Source: Variovorax guangxiensis
Lineage (GTDB): Bacteria > Pseudomonadota > Gammaproteobacteria > Burkholderiales > Burkholderiaceae_C
Direction of reading: 5' to 3'
NCBI RefSeq assembly: GCF_003952165.1
Contig: NZ_RXFT01000004.1
Coordinates: forward strand, 124,001-188,000
DNA: 64,000 nucleotides
The notes under the pieces were generated by a model that ran no database searches, had not been told where the DNA came from, and saw only the letters and a list, made by a program, of their open reading frames with translations. This document shows, one piece after another, positions 9,664-21,049 of this stretch (the first letter of the stretch is position 1; every line of letters starts with the position of its first letter). The position numbers were made by a program, and so were the translations under genes.

Positions 9664-10848
9664 ATGAGTCAAGACGTTCACGTGGTCGGGGTCGGCATGA
9701 TCCCGTTCACCAAGCCGGGCGCGAACCAGCCCTATCCCCAGATGGCCGCACAGGCCACGAACACTGCTCTGAAGGACGCCGGCATCGGCTACGAGCTCGT
9801 GCAGCAGGCCTACGTGGGCTACGTGTACGGCGACTCCACCGCCGGCCAGCGCGCTCTCTACGAAGTGGGCATGACGGGCATTCCGGTCGTCAACGTCAAC
9901 AACAACTGCTCGACCGGCTCGACGGCTTTGTTCCTCGCGCGCCAGGCGGTGGCCAGCGGCGCGGCCGACTGCGTGCTGGCGTTGGGCTTCGAGCACATGA
10001 GCCCCGGCGCGCTCGGCGCGGTGTTCAACGACCGGCCCAGCCCCTTCGACCACTTCGAGAACATCACCGACGAGCTGGTCGGCAACGAGCAGGTGCCGCT
10101 CGCGCTGCGCTACTTCGGCGGCGCCGGGCTCGCGCACATGCAGCAGTACGGCACGCAGATGTCGACCTTCGCGAAAATCCGCGCCAAGGCCAGCCGCCAC
10201 GCGGCGAACAACCCCGTGGCGCTGTTCCGCACCGTCGTCACCGAAGAAGAGGTGATGGCCGCACCCGTCATGTGGCCCGGCGTGATGACGCGGCTCATGG
10301 CCTGCCCGCCCACCTGCGGCGCGGCAGCCGCCATCGTCTGTTCGCCCCGATTCGCCGAGCGCCACGGACTCGACCGCAGCGTGCGCATCAAGGCGCAGGC
10401 CATGACCACCGACCGCCCCATCACCTTCGAGAGCCGCGACATGCGCGAGGTGGTCGGCTTCAGCATGGCCCAGGAAGCCGCGCAGAAGGTGTACGACGCG
10501 GCCGGCGTCGGCCCGCAGGACGTCGACGTGGTCGAACTGCACGACTGCTTCGCGCACAACGAGCTGCTGAGCTACGAGGCGCTGGGCCTGTGCCCGGTGG
10601 GCGGCGCGGAGAAGTTCGTGGTGGACGGCGACAACACCTATGGCGGCAAGGTCGTCACCAACCCGTCGGGCGGGCTGCTGTCGAAGGGACACCCGCTGGG
10701 CGCGACGGGGCTGGCGCAGTGCACCGAGCTGGTCCAGCAGCTTCGCGGCACAGCAGACAGGCGGCAGGTGGAAGGTGCGCGGCTCGCGCTGCAGCACAAC
10801 CTCGGGCTGGGCGGCGCCTGCGTGGTCACGCTCTACGAGCGCGTCTGA
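9664..10848 (+). CDS. Thiolase-family lipid-transfer protein / acetyl-CoA acetyltransferase (SCP2-thiolase type)
   Basis: 394-residue thiolase-fold protein of the SCP-x type. It carries the acyl-accepting Cys82 in NNNCSTGS, His293 in ELHDCF and His343 in SKGHPLGATG, so the expected catalytic residues are present. This family performs thiolytic or retro-aldol side-chain cleavage, for example of branched acyl-CoAs and steroid side chains. It follows the CoA ligase by 45 bases with an AAGGAG site at 9652-9657. With two MaoC proteins, SDR and crotonase downstream it would complete a beta-oxidation-like round. Confidence 0.9.
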   Translation: MSQDVHVVGVGMIPFTKPGANQPYPQMAAQATNTALKDAGIGYELVQQAYVGYVYGDSTAGQRALYEVGMTGIPVVNVNNNCSTGSTALFLARQAVASGAADCVLALGFEHMSPGALGAVFNDRPSPFDHFENITDELVGNEQVPLALRYFGGAGLAHMQQYGTQMSTFAKIRAKASRHAANNPVALFRTVVTEEEVMAAPVMWPGVMTRLMACPPTCGAAAAIVCSPRFAERHGLDRSVRIKAQAMTTDRPITFESRDMREVVGFSMAQEAAQKVYDAAGVGPQDVDVVELHDCFAHNELLSYEALGLCPVGGAEKFVVDGDNTYGGKVVTNPSGGLLSKGHPLGATGLAQCTELVQQLRGTADRRQVEGARLALQHNLGLGGACVVTLYERV

Positions 10849-10863
10849 GAGAAGGGCTGCCAG

Positions 10864-11304
10864 ATGATCGATAGGAAGTGGATCGGCCACGAACTGCCAG
10901 CATCGGTGCTGCCCATCGAGCGCAGGCGGCTGCAGTTCTTCGCCAAGGCCATCGGCGAGACCGACCCCGTCTACACCGATGCCGCCGTCGCGCGCGACGC
11001 CGGCTACCCCGACCTGCCCGCGCCGCCGACCTTCCTGTTCGCGGCCGAGCTGGACTCGGGCGCTTCCGACCGGCTGCTGGCCGGCCTGGGCATTCCGCTG
11101 TCGAAGCTGCTGCACGGCGAGCAGGGCTTCAGCTACCACCGGCCGGCCTGCGTGGGCGACACCGTGACGGTGCGTTCCACCATCACCGACATCTACGACA
11201 AGAAGAACGGCGCGCTCGAATTCGTCGTCAAGACATCGCGTGCCACCAATCAGCGCGACGAGCTGGTGGCCGAGCTGCGCTCGGTGATCGTCTGCCGCCA
11301 TTGA
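10864..11304 (+). CDS. MaoC-like dehydratase, N-terminal (FAS1_DH) type
   Basis: 146-residue hot-dog-fold protein of the MaoC_dehydrat_N group, with the FAKAIGETDPVYTD segment near residues 25-40 and FSYHRPACVGDTVTVRS near 80-100. In related operons such a protein pairs with a second MaoC protein to form a heteromeric enoyl-CoA hydratase; here the partner is the very next gene. It lies 15 bases after the thiolase. The function as hydratase half is inference from the pairing. Confidence 0.85.
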   Translation: MIDRKWIGHELPASVLPIERRRLQFFAKAIGETDPVYTDAAVARDAGYPDLPAPPTFLFAAELDSGASDRLLAGLGIPLSKLLHGEQGFSYHRPACVGDTVTVRSTITDIYDKKNGALEFVVKTSRATNQRDELVAELRSVIVCRH

Positions 11305-11321
11305 CGAAGGAGCCTGCACCG

Positions 11322-11741
11322 ATGACCGCACCGACCTACGACGCCGTGAACGTCGGCGACGAGTTGCCCGCGCTGCAGCTGCCGCCCGTGAACCGCACCA
11401 CGCTCGCACTGTTCGCGGGCGCGTCCGGCGACCACAACCCCATCCACATCGACACCGACTTCGCGCGCAAGTCCGGCATGCCCGACGTGTTCGCGCAGGG
11501 CATGCTGGGCATGGCCTGGCTGGGCAGGCTGCTCACGCAGTGGGCGCCGCAGTCGCAGCTGCGCCGCTTCGACGTGCGCTTCCAGGGCATCACGCACCTG
11601 GGGCACGCGGTGCGCTGCGGCGGCCGTGTGGTCGAGAAGCTGGAGCACGAAGGCGAGCGCTGCGTGCTCGTGGAAGTGCACAGCGCCAATCAATACGGGC
11701 AGACGCGCATCGCCGGCGAGGCGCTCATCGCGCTGCGCTGA
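11322..11741 (+). CDS. MaoC-family (R)-specific enoyl-CoA hydratase
   Basis: 139-residue single hot-dog domain containing FAGASGDHNPIHIDTDFARK, the hydratase-2 motif with the catalytic Asp/His pair, followed by FAQGMLGMAW. The start is ATG 11322 after GAAGGAG; a longer frame reaching 10878 overlaps the previous gene and is rejected. It is tightly linked to the preceding MaoC_N protein, suggesting a two-subunit hydratase acting on CoA esters made by the upstream ligase. Confidence 0.88.
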   Translation: MTAPTYDAVNVGDELPALQLPPVNRTTLALFAGASGDHNPIHIDTDFARKSGMPDVFAQGMLGMAWLGRLLTQWAPQSQLRRFDVRFQGITHLGHAVRCGGRVVEKLEHEGERCVLVEVHSANQYGQTRIAGEALIALR

Positions 11742-11769
11742 ATCAACACGACAAGGAAAGAACGCAGAC

Positions 11770-12600
11770 ATGACACCCAAGCTCGACGGCAAGGTCGCCC
11801 TCATCACCGGTTCGGGCCGCGGCATCGGCCGGGCCATCGCGCTCAAGCTCGCGTCGGAAGGCGCGCGCATCGTCGTCAACGATCTCGACGCACAGCCGGC
11901 GGAAGAAACGGTGCAGGAAATACGTGCGGCCGGCGGCCAGGCGGTGGCATGCACCGGCAGCGTGGCAGCGCCCGATTTCGCGGAGCGCTTCGTCGGCACG
12001 GCTGTGAGCGAGTTCAAGGGGCTCGACATCATCGTCAACAACGCCGGCTACACATGGGACAGCGTGGTGCAGAAGATGACCGACGAGCAGTGGTACGCCA
12101 TGATCGACGTGCACCTGACCGCGCCGTTCCGCATCCTGCGCGCGGCGCAGCCGGTGATCCGCGCGCTGTCGAAGGCCGAGACCGAGGCGGGCCGGCGCGT
12201 GGTGCGCAAGGTGGTCAACATCTCGTCGGTGGCGGGGCTGTTCGGCAACGCGGGGCAGGCGAACTACGCGGCGGGCAAGGCGGGCATCGTCGGCCTCACG
12301 CAGACGCTGGCCAAGGAGTGGGGCCGCATGAACGTGACGGTCAATTGCGTGGCCTTCGGCTTCATCCAGACGCGGCTGACGGCCAGCACCGCCGAGGCGT
12401 CCACCGCGAACATCGAGGGCCGAGAGATCAAGGTCGGCATCAACCCTGGGCTGCTGGCGATGATGGAGCAGTCGATTCCGCTGGGACGCGGCGGCACGCC
12501 CGAGGAGGCGGCCGGCGCCGTGTACCTCCTGTGCGCGCCCGAGTCGGACTATGTGAGCGGCCAGACGCTGATGTGCAGCGGCGGCCTGACAGGCATCTGA
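11770..12600 (+). CDS. SDR-family NAD(P)-dependent oxidoreductase (3-hydroxyacyl-CoA dehydrogenase-like)
   Basis: 276-residue classical short-chain dehydrogenase. The cofactor motif TGSGRGIG is at residues 13-20, NNAG at 90-93, the active-site Ser in NISSVAG about 152, and Tyr166/Lys170 in YAAGK. Asp38 after the second strand (VVNDLD) favours NAD(H). Homologues in MaoC operons oxidise (R)-3-hydroxyacyl-CoA, which fits the (R)-specific hydratases upstream. Two bases separate it from the crotonase gene. Confidence 0.9.
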   Translation: MTPKLDGKVALITGSGRGIGRAIALKLASEGARIVVNDLDAQPAEETVQEIRAAGGQAVACTGSVAAPDFAERFVGTAVSEFKGLDIIVNNAGYTWDSVVQKMTDEQWYAMIDVHLTAPFRILRAAQPVIRALSKAETEAGRRVVRKVVNISSVAGLFGNAGQANYAAGKAGIVGLTQTLAKEWGRMNVTVNCVAFGFIQTRLTASTAEASTANIEGREIKVGINPGLLAMMEQSIPLGRGGTPEEAAGAVYLLCAPESDYVSGQTLMCSGGLTGI

Positions 12601-12602
12601 GC

Positions 12603-13391
12603 ATGGAAACCGCCGAGGGCATCGCCTGGAGCGTGGAGGAGGGCATCGGCCGCATCGTGCTGAAGCGGCCGGAGCGCGCCAACGCGATCGGGGTGCGCAG
12701 CGGCCGCGCGCTGGTGCGGGCCATCGACGAAGTGCTGGCGGGCAAGCCGCGCGTCATCCTGCTGACCGGAGAAGGCCGCGTGTTCTGCGCCGGTGGAGAC
12801 ATCGACGAGTTCGTGGCGGCCGGCGAAGCGTTGCCGTCGCTGGTCGACGAGATCCTGGACCGGTTGCACCCGGCGCTGCTGCGACTGTCGAACAACCCCG
12901 CGCCGCTGGTCGTCGCGGTGAACGGATCCGTCGGCGGCGCGGGCGTGGGGCTGGCGCTGTGCGGCGACTTCGTGCTCGCCGCGGAATCGATGAAGCTGCG
13001 TACGGGCTATGCGGCCATCGGGCTTTCGCCGGATGCGGGCGCGTCGTACTTCCTTGCGCGCCGTGTGGGGCCAGTGCGCGCGCAGCAGTTGTTGATGCTG
13101 AGCGACTCCATCGACAGCCAGCGCTGCCTTGCGTGGGGCGCGGTCGATGCGCTGCATCCGGACGACGAACTCGCGGCTGCCGCCGAAGCGCTGGTGGCCC
13201 GGCTCGCGCATGGTGCGAGCGCATCCTTCGCCGCCATCAAGCAGCTCTGCGCCGGCGCGCCCGGCCGGCCCTTCGAGCAGCATCTGGCGCTGGAGCACAG
13301 GCTGCTGCGCGAGCGTGCCGCCAGCGCCGATGCGCGCGAGGGCGTGGCCGCCTTCGTGGAGAAGCGAGCGCCCAGGTTCAAGGGAAGCTGA
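12603..13391 (+). CDS. Enoyl-CoA hydratase/isomerase family protein (PaaG-like)
   Basis: 262-residue crotonase-fold protein with oxyanion-hole segments FCAGGDIDEF (about residues 60-69) and VNGSVGGAGVGLALCGDF. The Glu that hydratases carry in the GGGxEL position is not seen (GGAGVGL), while GLSPDAGASYFL carries the Asp typical of PaaG-like isomerases. A delta3-delta2 isomerase role is therefore more likely than classical hydration, which the MaoC pair can supply. Last gene of the operon, convergent with the DUF2167 gene 12 bases away. Confidence 0.87.
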   Translation: METAEGIAWSVEEGIGRIVLKRPERANAIGVRSGRALVRAIDEVLAGKPRVILLTGEGRVFCAGGDIDEFVAAGEALPSLVDEILDRLHPALLRLSNNPAPLVVAVNGSVGGAGVGLALCGDFVLAAESMKLRTGYAAIGLSPDAGASYFLARRVGPVRAQQLLMLSDSIDSQRCLAWGAVDALHPDDELAAAAEALVARLAHGASASFAAIKQLCAGAPGRPFEQHLALEHRLLRERAASADAREGVAAFVEKRAPRFKGS

Positions 13392-13403
13392 ACGCCACGG
13401 CCG

Positions 13404-14336
13404 TCAGCCGTTGCGCTTGAACAGCTTCGCGATGCCCCAGAGCGCCGCGCCGCCGGCCACCACCGCCAGCTTCGCGAACTTGGCGAGGAAGGCCGCGATG
13501 ACCGCGAACAGGCCCAGCTTCTTCACCGCCGTGCCGGCCACCAGCGCGGCCAGGCCGTAGGCGGCGACCTTGTCCGTGGACGCGTTGAAGTCGGCGTACT
13601 TCTTGCCGTCGTCGTACTGGATCGCGCCGAGGAGCTTGCTCGCGTCGGGCTTGTACTTGTCCAGGTCCTTCGCGTTGGTGATGAGGTTCAGGCTCAGGTA
13701 GCCCTCGCGGCCCAGCGCGTAGGTGTTGTAGTTGACGCCTTGGTCGCCGTCGGTGCCGCCCTTGCGCTTCGACAGGGCCGACCACACGAGGCGGTGCGAG
13801 GATGCGTCGTACTGCGGCTTCTGCGCCCAGCCCGTGACCTCGATGGACGGGATGCCGCGCTTGGCGCGTTCCTCGTTCGCGGCCTCGGTGCCTTCCTTCA
13901 GGCTCTTGAGCAGGTCGTCGGCGTTCCAGTCCTTGGCGTCGTCGTCCTTGATGTAGCCCTCCTTCACGAACTTCACCACCGCCATCCAGTCGGCGTCGTC
14001 GGCGGGGAAGATCGCGCCGATGAAGGTGTCGTCGGTGCGGTTGCCCATGCTGCGCATGAGCTGAGCGGCGGCCGGCGTCGGCACCCACACGTAGCCCGCG
14101 GGCAGGTGCAGGTGGGCCTGGTCGCGCAGGGTGATGTCGACGGGGCCGACCTTCTGCACGGCTTTTGCGGCCTTGAAGGCGGCGTCCTGTTCGGCTTCCA
14201 GCGAACTGGCCGTCGATGCCTGAGTCGATGGAGCGGACGGGGTGCTGGTGGGCGATGCGGCTTGGCTGGTCTGCGCCACGAAAGCGGCGCACGCGAGCAG
14301 CACGCCGGCCGCCAGGCGGGTGGTTTGAATACGCAA
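13404..14336 (-). CDS. DUF2167 domain-containing membrane protein
   Basis: 310-residue exported protein. An N-terminal signal peptide (MRIQTTRLAAGVLLACAAFV, then an Ala/Ser/Thr-rich linker) is followed by the DUF2167 domain (about residues 60-260; GNRTDDTFIGAIFP, GYIKDDDAKDWNADDLL) and a C-terminal hydrophobic helix (AVIAAFLAKFAKLAVVAGGAALWG) ending in basic residues. Membrane-anchored and facing the periplasm by prediction. The biochemical function of DUF2167 proteins is unknown to me. Probably transcribed alone. Confidence 0.85.
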   Translation of the reverse strand: MRIQTTRLAAGVLLACAAFVAQTSQAASPTSTPSAPSTQASTASSLEAEQDAAFKAAKAVQKVGPVDITLRDQAHLHLPAGYVWVPTPAAAQLMRSMGNRTDDTFIGAIFPADDADWMAVVKFVKEGYIKDDDAKDWNADDLLKSLKEGTEAANEERAKRGIPSIEVTGWAQKPQYDASSHRLVWSALSKRKGGTDGDQGVNYNTYALGREGYLSLNLITNAKDLDKYKPDASKLLGAIQYDDGKKYADFNASTDKVAAYGLAALVAGTAVKKLGLFAVIAAFLAKFAKLAVVAGGAALWGIAKLFKRNG

Positions 14337-14424
14337 GTTCTCTCTCCTCGGTTGTTATCAGTCTGGTGAGCCGAGGGAGTTTAGGGGCTGTGCGGAATGT
14401 GGCGGGTCGTGGAGCGCGAGGCTG

Positions 14425-14847
14425 CTACTTCCAGGGCGTCGGCGCCGGCACCTCGCACACCGGCTCCACATCGACGCTCTTGAAGTCCGCAGGCGAGACG
14501 ATTTCCAGGTACTCCATGTCGGGCGAGTAGTCGAACAGGAAGTGGCGGATGCCCGGGCGCTGGTGCACTACGTCGCCGGCCTCGACCAGCGTTTCCTTGT
14601 CCTCGTACATGAAGCGGGCCCAGCCCTTGACCATGATCACGATCTGGAAGTCTGCCTCATGGCGGTGCCAGCCGGTGCCCGTTTCCGGTGCCATGTTGGC
14701 CTTGACCAGATGCGCGATCACCTTGCCGTTGGTGGCCTCCGCCACGCCCAGGTCGCGGTAGAGGAAGAAGTCACGCAAACCACCCGATACGAACTCGGTG
14801 TCGCCGGGCTTCACATGGGAGAACTGGGTGGCGGTACGGTCCAGCAT
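14425..14847 (-). CDS. Cupin domain-containing protein
   Basis: 140-residue single-domain cupin. The metal-binding motif 1 is GTGWHRHEADFQIVIMVKG, and motif 2 is PGIRHFLFD with its His. The start is MLDRTATQF behind AAGGAG; the 15-residue upstream extension reads through that site. Small stand-alone cupins bind a metal and either isomerise or oxygenate small molecules or sense them. No function can be assigned from the neighbours. Confidence 0.85.
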   Translation of the reverse strand: MLDRTATQFSHVKPGDTEFVSGGLRDFFLYRDLGVAEATNGKVIAHLVKANMAPETGTGWHRHEADFQIVIMVKGWARFMYEDKETLVEAGDVVHQRPGIRHFLFDYSPDMEYLEIVSPADFKSVDVEPVCEVPAPTPWK

Positions 14848-14926
14848 GGGGCGCTCCTTCGCAGGTGGTGGGTGTTGCGGTGCAACACGCATAAAGCGTT
14901 CCCGGGACGGACCCGCCGCGCGCGAT

Positions 14927-16791
<1,865 letters not shown>

Positions 16792-16811
16792 GACCTTTCG
16801 CCACGTAACGA

Positions 16812-18386
16812 ATGAAGAACACCCCGCCGCCGGCCCGCGCCACGATGCGCGAGTGGACCGGCCTCGCCGTCATAGCGCTGCCCTGCATGCTCTATTCGAT
16901 GGACCTCACGGTGCTGAACCTCGCGATCCCGTCGATCAGCGAAGAGCTCAAGCCCACGGCCTCGCAGCTGCTGTGGATCGTCGACATCTATGGCTTCTTC
17001 GTGGCCGGGCTGCTGGTCACCATGGGCACGCTGGGCGACCGCATCGGCCGGCGGCGCCTGCTGCTGATCGGCGCGGCGGCGTTCGGCGTCGCCTCGGTGC
17101 TCGCGGCCTTCTCGACCAGCGCCAACATGCTCATCGCCACGCGGGCGCTGCTCGGCGTGGCGGGCGCGACGCTGGCGCCGTCCACGCTCTCGCTGATCCG
17201 CAACATGTTCCTCGATCCGGGGCAGCGCACCATCGCCATCGGCGTGTGGATCTCGAGCTACTCGGCTGGCGCCGTCATCGGCCCGGTGCTGGGCGGCGTG
17301 CTGCTGCAGTTCTTCCCGTGGGGCTCGGTGTTCCTGATCGGCGTGCCGGTGATGGTGCTGCTGCTGGTGCTCGGGCCCTTGCTGTTGCCCGAATACCGCG
17401 ACCCCGACGCGGCCCGGCTCGACCTTGCCAGCGTGGCGCTCTCGCTGGGCGCGGTGCTGCCGGTGATCTACGGCGTCAAGCAGATCGCCGAGCATGGGCC
17501 GGACGTGGTGCCTGCGCTGTCTATCGCGCTGGGCCTGGCCCTGGGATGGGTGTTCGTGCGCCGTCAGCAGCGGCTGGCCGACCCGATGATCGACCTGGGC
17601 CTGTTCCGCCTGCCGGCCTTCACCGTCTCGCTCGGCGCCTACATGCTGGCCTGCTTCGTGATGTTCGGCATCTTCCTCTACAACGCCCAGTACCTGCAGC
17701 TGGTGCTTGGTCTTTCGCCCCTGCATGCCGGCCTCTGGAGCATGCCGGGGGCGGGCGCCTTCATCGTCGGCTCCATGGTCGTTCCGGCGCTGGTGCGGCG
17801 CATGCGCCCGGCCTTCGTGATGGGTGGCGGGCTGGCGGTGGCGGCGCTGGGCTTCGGCATGCTGGCCGTGCTGCCCGCGCAGGACGGGCTGGCCTGGATG
17901 GTGTGTAGCGCGGTCGTCTCCTCGCTCGGGCTGGCGCCGGTGTTCACGCTGGCAACCGACCTGGTGGTGGGCAGCGCGCCGCCGGAGCGCGCGGGCGTGG
18001 CCTCGGCGATCTCCGAGACAAGCTCCGAATTCGGCGGGGCGCTGGGGATCGCGATCCTCGGGGCCATCGGCGCCGCGATCTACCGCGGCACCATGGCCGA
18101 TGCCGTGCCCGCGGGTCTGGCGGGCATTTCGGAGGTGGAAGCCGCCCGCAGCACGCTGGGCGGCGCGGTCGCGCTGGCCGGGCAGATCGGCGGGAGCGCA
18201 GGCGTTGAACTGCTCGACGCGGGCCGCGATGCCCTGATGCGCGGCATGCGGCTCACGGCGGGCGTTTGTGCCGCAGTGCTGCTGTTCGTGGCCGGGCTGG
18301 TGGCGATCCGGCTGCGCGGGGCGGGTGGCGCCGGGCAGGCGCTCCCCGTGGATTCCCCGAGTGCCGCCGCATTGCCGGAGCGCTGA
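16812..18386 (+). CDS. MFS drug-type transporter (DHA2, 14-helix)
   Basis: 524-residue major facilitator with about 14 hydrophobic segments. The N-terminal [15 protein letters not shown] motif reads [15 protein letters not shown] and motif A reads [10 protein letters not shown] (about residues 76-85). This matches the SmvA/QacA-like DHA2 group that exports cationic or amphiphilic drugs by proton antiport. It sits 20 bases after the SRPBCC gene and so may be controlled by the ArsR protein. Substrate inference is weak. Confidence 0.87.
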   Translation: MKNTPPPARATMREWTGLAVIALPCMLYSMDLTVLNLAIPSISEELKPTASQLLWIVDIYGFFVAGLLVTMGTLGDRIGRRRLLLIGAAAFGVASVLAAFSTSANMLIATRALLGVAGATLAPSTLSLIRNMFLDPGQRTIAIGVWISSYSAGAVIGPVLGGVLLQFFPWGSVFLIGVPVMVLLLVLGPLLLPEYRDPDAARLDLASVALSLGAVLPVIYGVKQIAEHGPDVVPALSIALGLALGWVFVRRQQRLADPMIDLGLFRLPAFTVSLGAYMLACFVMFGIFLYNAQYLQLVLGLSPLHAGLWSMPGAGAFIVGSMVVPALVRRMRPAFVMGGGLAVAALGFGMLAVLPAQDGLAWMVCSAVVSSLGLAPVFTLATDLVVGSAPPERAGVASAISETSSEFGGALGIAILGAIGAAIYRGTMADAVPAGLAGISEVEAARSTLGGAVALAGQIGGSAGVELLDAGRDALMRGMRLTAGVCAAVLLFVAGLVAIRLRGAGGAGQALPVDSPSAAALPER

Positions 18387-18433
18387 TGAAACCCCATACT
18401 GGGGCTTCCACGACGCGACCACCGGAGCCTTCC

Positions 18434-18619
18434 ATGAGCAACGAACTGCGCAAGAAGCTGCACGACCTGGCCGAACTGGGCGACAAGGCCCCCGACCCGC
18501 AGACCAAGGCCCTCATCGAGGCGATCCGGCTCCAGACGGCGGTGCTGAACGAGCGGCTCTTCGCCATCGAACTGCAGGTGGCGGCCCTGTCCAAACGGCT
18601 CGAAAGCACGACCGACTGA
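18434..18619 (+). CDS. Small coiled-coil protein of unknown function
   Basis: 61 residues, [19 protein letters not shown] then a heptad-patterned helix ([20 protein letters not shown] and on). The ATG follows GGAG at a good distance; an alternative in-frame ATG at 18386 overlaps the MFS stop (TGATGA). It has codon use like its neighbours, and the next gene is aroC 32 bases on. I recognise no family. Probably a soluble oligomeric helix. Confidence 0.65.
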   Translation: MSNELRKKLHDLAELGDKAPDPQTKALIEAIRLQTAVLNERLFAIELQVAALSKRLESTTD

Positions 18620-18651
18620 GAGGGGAGCGCTTTGGCGGGATAATCCCCGCC

Positions 18652-19761
18652 ATGAGCGGCAACACCTTCGGAACTCTTTTCGCGGTCACCAATTTCGGCG
18701 AGTCGCATGGCCCGGCCATCGGCTGCGTCATCGACGGATGCCCCCCGGGCATGGAACTCAGCGAAGCTGACATCCAGGGCGACCTGGACCGCCGCCGCCC
18801 CGGCACCAGCCGCCACGTCACCCAGCGCAACGAGCCCGACGCCGTGCAGATCCTCTCGGGCGTGTACGAAGGCAAGACCACCGGCACCCCCATCGCGCTG
18901 CTGATCCAGAACACCGACCAGCGCAGCAAGGACTACGGCCAGATCGCCCAGCAGTTCCGCCCGGGCCACGCCGACTTCACCTACTGGAAGAAGTACGGCA
19001 TCCGCGATCCTCGCGGCGGCGGGCGTTCCTCGGCACGGCTGACCGCGCCCATGGTCGCGGCCGGCGCGGTCGCCAAGAAATGGCTGGCCGAGAAGTACGG
19101 CATGGTGTTCCGTGGCTGCATGACGCAGATCGGCGAGATCGCCATTCCCTTCGAGAGCTGGGACCACGTACCCAACAACCCCTTCTTCGCCCCCATCGCC
19201 GACGTGAGCGCGCTGGAGGACTACATGGACCGCCTGCGCAAGGCCGGCGATTCGTGCGGCGCGCGCATCCGCGTGACCGCCTCGAACGTCCCGGTGGGCC
19301 TGGGCGAGCCGCTCTTCGACAAGCTGGACGCCGAGATCGCCTACGCGATGATGGGCATCAACGCGGTGAAGGCGGTGGAAATCGGCGCCGGCTTCGACAG
19401 CGTCACCCAGCGCGGCACCACGCACGGCGACTCGATCACGCCCACGGGCTTCGTCACCAACAACGCGGGTGGCATCCTCGGCGGCATCAGCTCGGGGCAG
19501 GACCTCGAAGTGAGCATCGCGATCAAGCCCACCAGCTCGATCATCAGCCCGCGCCAGTCCATCGACATCCACAACAACCCCGTCGAGGTCGTCACCAAGG
19601 GCCGTCACGACCCGTGCGTGGGCATCCGCGCCACGCCCATCGCCGAGGCGATGCTGGCGCTGGTGGTGATCGAGCACGTGCTGCGCAACCGCGCGCAGTG
19701 CGGCGATGTGCCACAGGGCAGCAAGACAGAAGCCGCGTCGCCGCAGGCGTCCTTCCTCTAG
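18652..19761 (+). CDS. aroC: Chorismate synthase
   Basis: 369-residue enzyme that converts 5-enolpyruvylshikimate 3-phosphate to chorismate using reduced FMN, the last common step of aromatic biosynthesis. Signatures: [18 protein letters not shown] near residue 15, [20 protein letters not shown] near 125 and RATPIAEAM near 325. The start [20 protein letters not shown] matches the family. A downstream MFS gene starts within the stop codon. Confidence 0.97.
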   Translation: MSGNTFGTLFAVTNFGESHGPAIGCVIDGCPPGMELSEADIQGDLDRRRPGTSRHVTQRNEPDAVQILSGVYEGKTTGTPIALLIQNTDQRSKDYGQIAQQFRPGHADFTYWKKYGIRDPRGGGRSSARLTAPMVAAGAVAKKWLAEKYGMVFRGCMTQIGEIAIPFESWDHVPNNPFFAPIADVSALEDYMDRLRKAGDSCGARIRVTASNVPVGLGEPLFDKLDAEIAYAMMGINAVKAVEIGAGFDSVTQRGTTHGDSITPTGFVTNNAGGILGGISSGQDLEVSIAIKPTSSIISPRQSIDIHNNPVEVVTKGRHDPCVGIRATPIAEAMLALVVIEHVLRNRAQCGDVPQGSKTEAASPQASFL

Positions 19762-20960
19762 TGTCGGAACCGCCACCAGTGGCCGCCGCCAGGCGCGGCC
19801 ACCTGCTGGCATTCGCTGGCCTTTCGGCCAGCTATTTCGCGCACATCGGTTTCTTCAATCCTTACCTGCCGCTCTGGCTGAAGGACCTGGGGCTGCCGAT
19901 CTTCACCATCAGCCTGCTGGCTTCGGTGCAGTCGATCACGCGCGTGTTCGCGCCCTATGCATGGGGCGCGCTCAGCGACCACACCGGGCAGCGCGTGAAG
20001 CTGCTGCGCTTCAGTGCGGCGGTGGCGCTGGCCAGCTCCTTCGGTCTCTGGTGGCACGGCGGTGCATGGTGGCTCGCGCTGGTGCTGCTCGTGATGTTCA
20101 CCCACACCAGTTCGATGATGTCGCTCACCGAGGCCGCGATGGCGCAACTGGTGGCCGGCGACTGGGGGCGCTACGGCCGCATCCGGCTGTGCGGCTCGGC
20201 CGGTTTCCTGCTCACGGTGTTCGTGGCGGGGGAGTGGTTCGACCGCTTCGGCATGAAGCACTTTCCGGCATGGGCGGCCGGCACCCTGGCCATCGTGCTG
20301 ATCGCGACGATGAAGCTGCCCGACGTGCGCGAGCCTCCGGCCGCGCACGGCACGGTGAAGGAGCCCATCGGACCTGTGCTGCGCAACCGCTCGGTGCAGT
20401 GGTTCTTCGCGTCGCTCTTCTTCCAGGTGATGTCGCACTTCTCGGTGTACGCGTTCTTCTCGCTGTACCTCGATTCGATCGGCTACGGAAAGAGCACCAT
20501 CGGCCTGCTGTGGGCGCTGTCGGTGGTGGCGGAGATCGTGTGGTTCTTCCTGCAGGGCAGGCTCATCGGCCTGATGCCGATGCCACGCTGGATGCTGGTG
20601 TGCGGCATCGCGGCCGTCGCGCGGCTCGGGCTGACCGCGGGCCTGGGTGGATGGATCGCTGCGCTCATCCTTGCGCAGTGGCTTCATGCACTGAGTTTCG
20701 CGGCGCATCACACGACCTGCATCGCGGTGGTGTCGCGGCGATTCCCTGGTCATCTGCGCGGGCGCGGGCAGGCGCTGTTTACGGTTATCGGCTATGGCTT
20801 CGGTGGCGTGCTGGGTGTTCTGCTCGGTGGCGCAGTTGCGCAGGCCTTTGGATATCGCACGATGTTTACAGCTGCGGCCTTGCTGGCGGTGCTTGGCAGT
20901 GCATGTGCGTGGCGGGTGATGAAGTTGGATCGGATGGAGCGCGCGGTCAGGACCTCCTGA
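19761..20960 (+). CDS. MFS transporter (HcaT/LacY-like sub-group)
   Basis: 399-residue major facilitator with about 12 helices. The GTG start shares one base with the aroC TAG, giving translational coupling; this start gives [18 protein letters not shown] followed directly by helix 1. Segments such as YFAHIGFFNPYLPLWLKDLG and GRYGRIRLCGSAGFL resemble the 3-phenylpropionate/nucleoside:H+ symporter-like group. The substrate is unknown. The same frame stays open upstream through aroC, but that part is a shadow. Confidence 0.85.
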   Translation: MSEPPPVAAARRGHLLAFAGLSASYFAHIGFFNPYLPLWLKDLGLPIFTISLLASVQSITRVFAPYAWGALSDHTGQRVKLLRFSAAVALASSFGLWWHGGAWWLALVLLVMFTHTSSMMSLTEAAMAQLVAGDWGRYGRIRLCGSAGFLLTVFVAGEWFDRFGMKHFPAWAAGTLAIVLIATMKLPDVREPPAAHGTVKEPIGPVLRNRSVQWFFASLFFQVMSHFSVYAFFSLYLDSIGYGKSTIGLLWALSVVAEIVWFFLQGRLIGLMPMPRWMLVCGIAAVARLGLTAGLGGWIAALILAQWLHALSFAAHHTTCIAVVSRRFPGHLRGRGQALFTVIGYGFGGVLGVLLGGAVAQAFGYRTMFTAAALLAVLGSACAWRVMKLDRMERAVRTS

Positions 20961-21049
20961 TCTCCCGACAAAGTGTCATGGGCCTTACATGCCCACGTCA
21001 CCGCGGATTTTTACGCTGCGCGCTCCGTAATCTTTTCTCCTAATTTCTC

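Noticed and set aside
7756..11409. A 1217-codon minus-strand frame opposite the CoA-ester operon
   Set aside because: Shadow of the AMP-ligase and thiolase genes; no recognisable domain.
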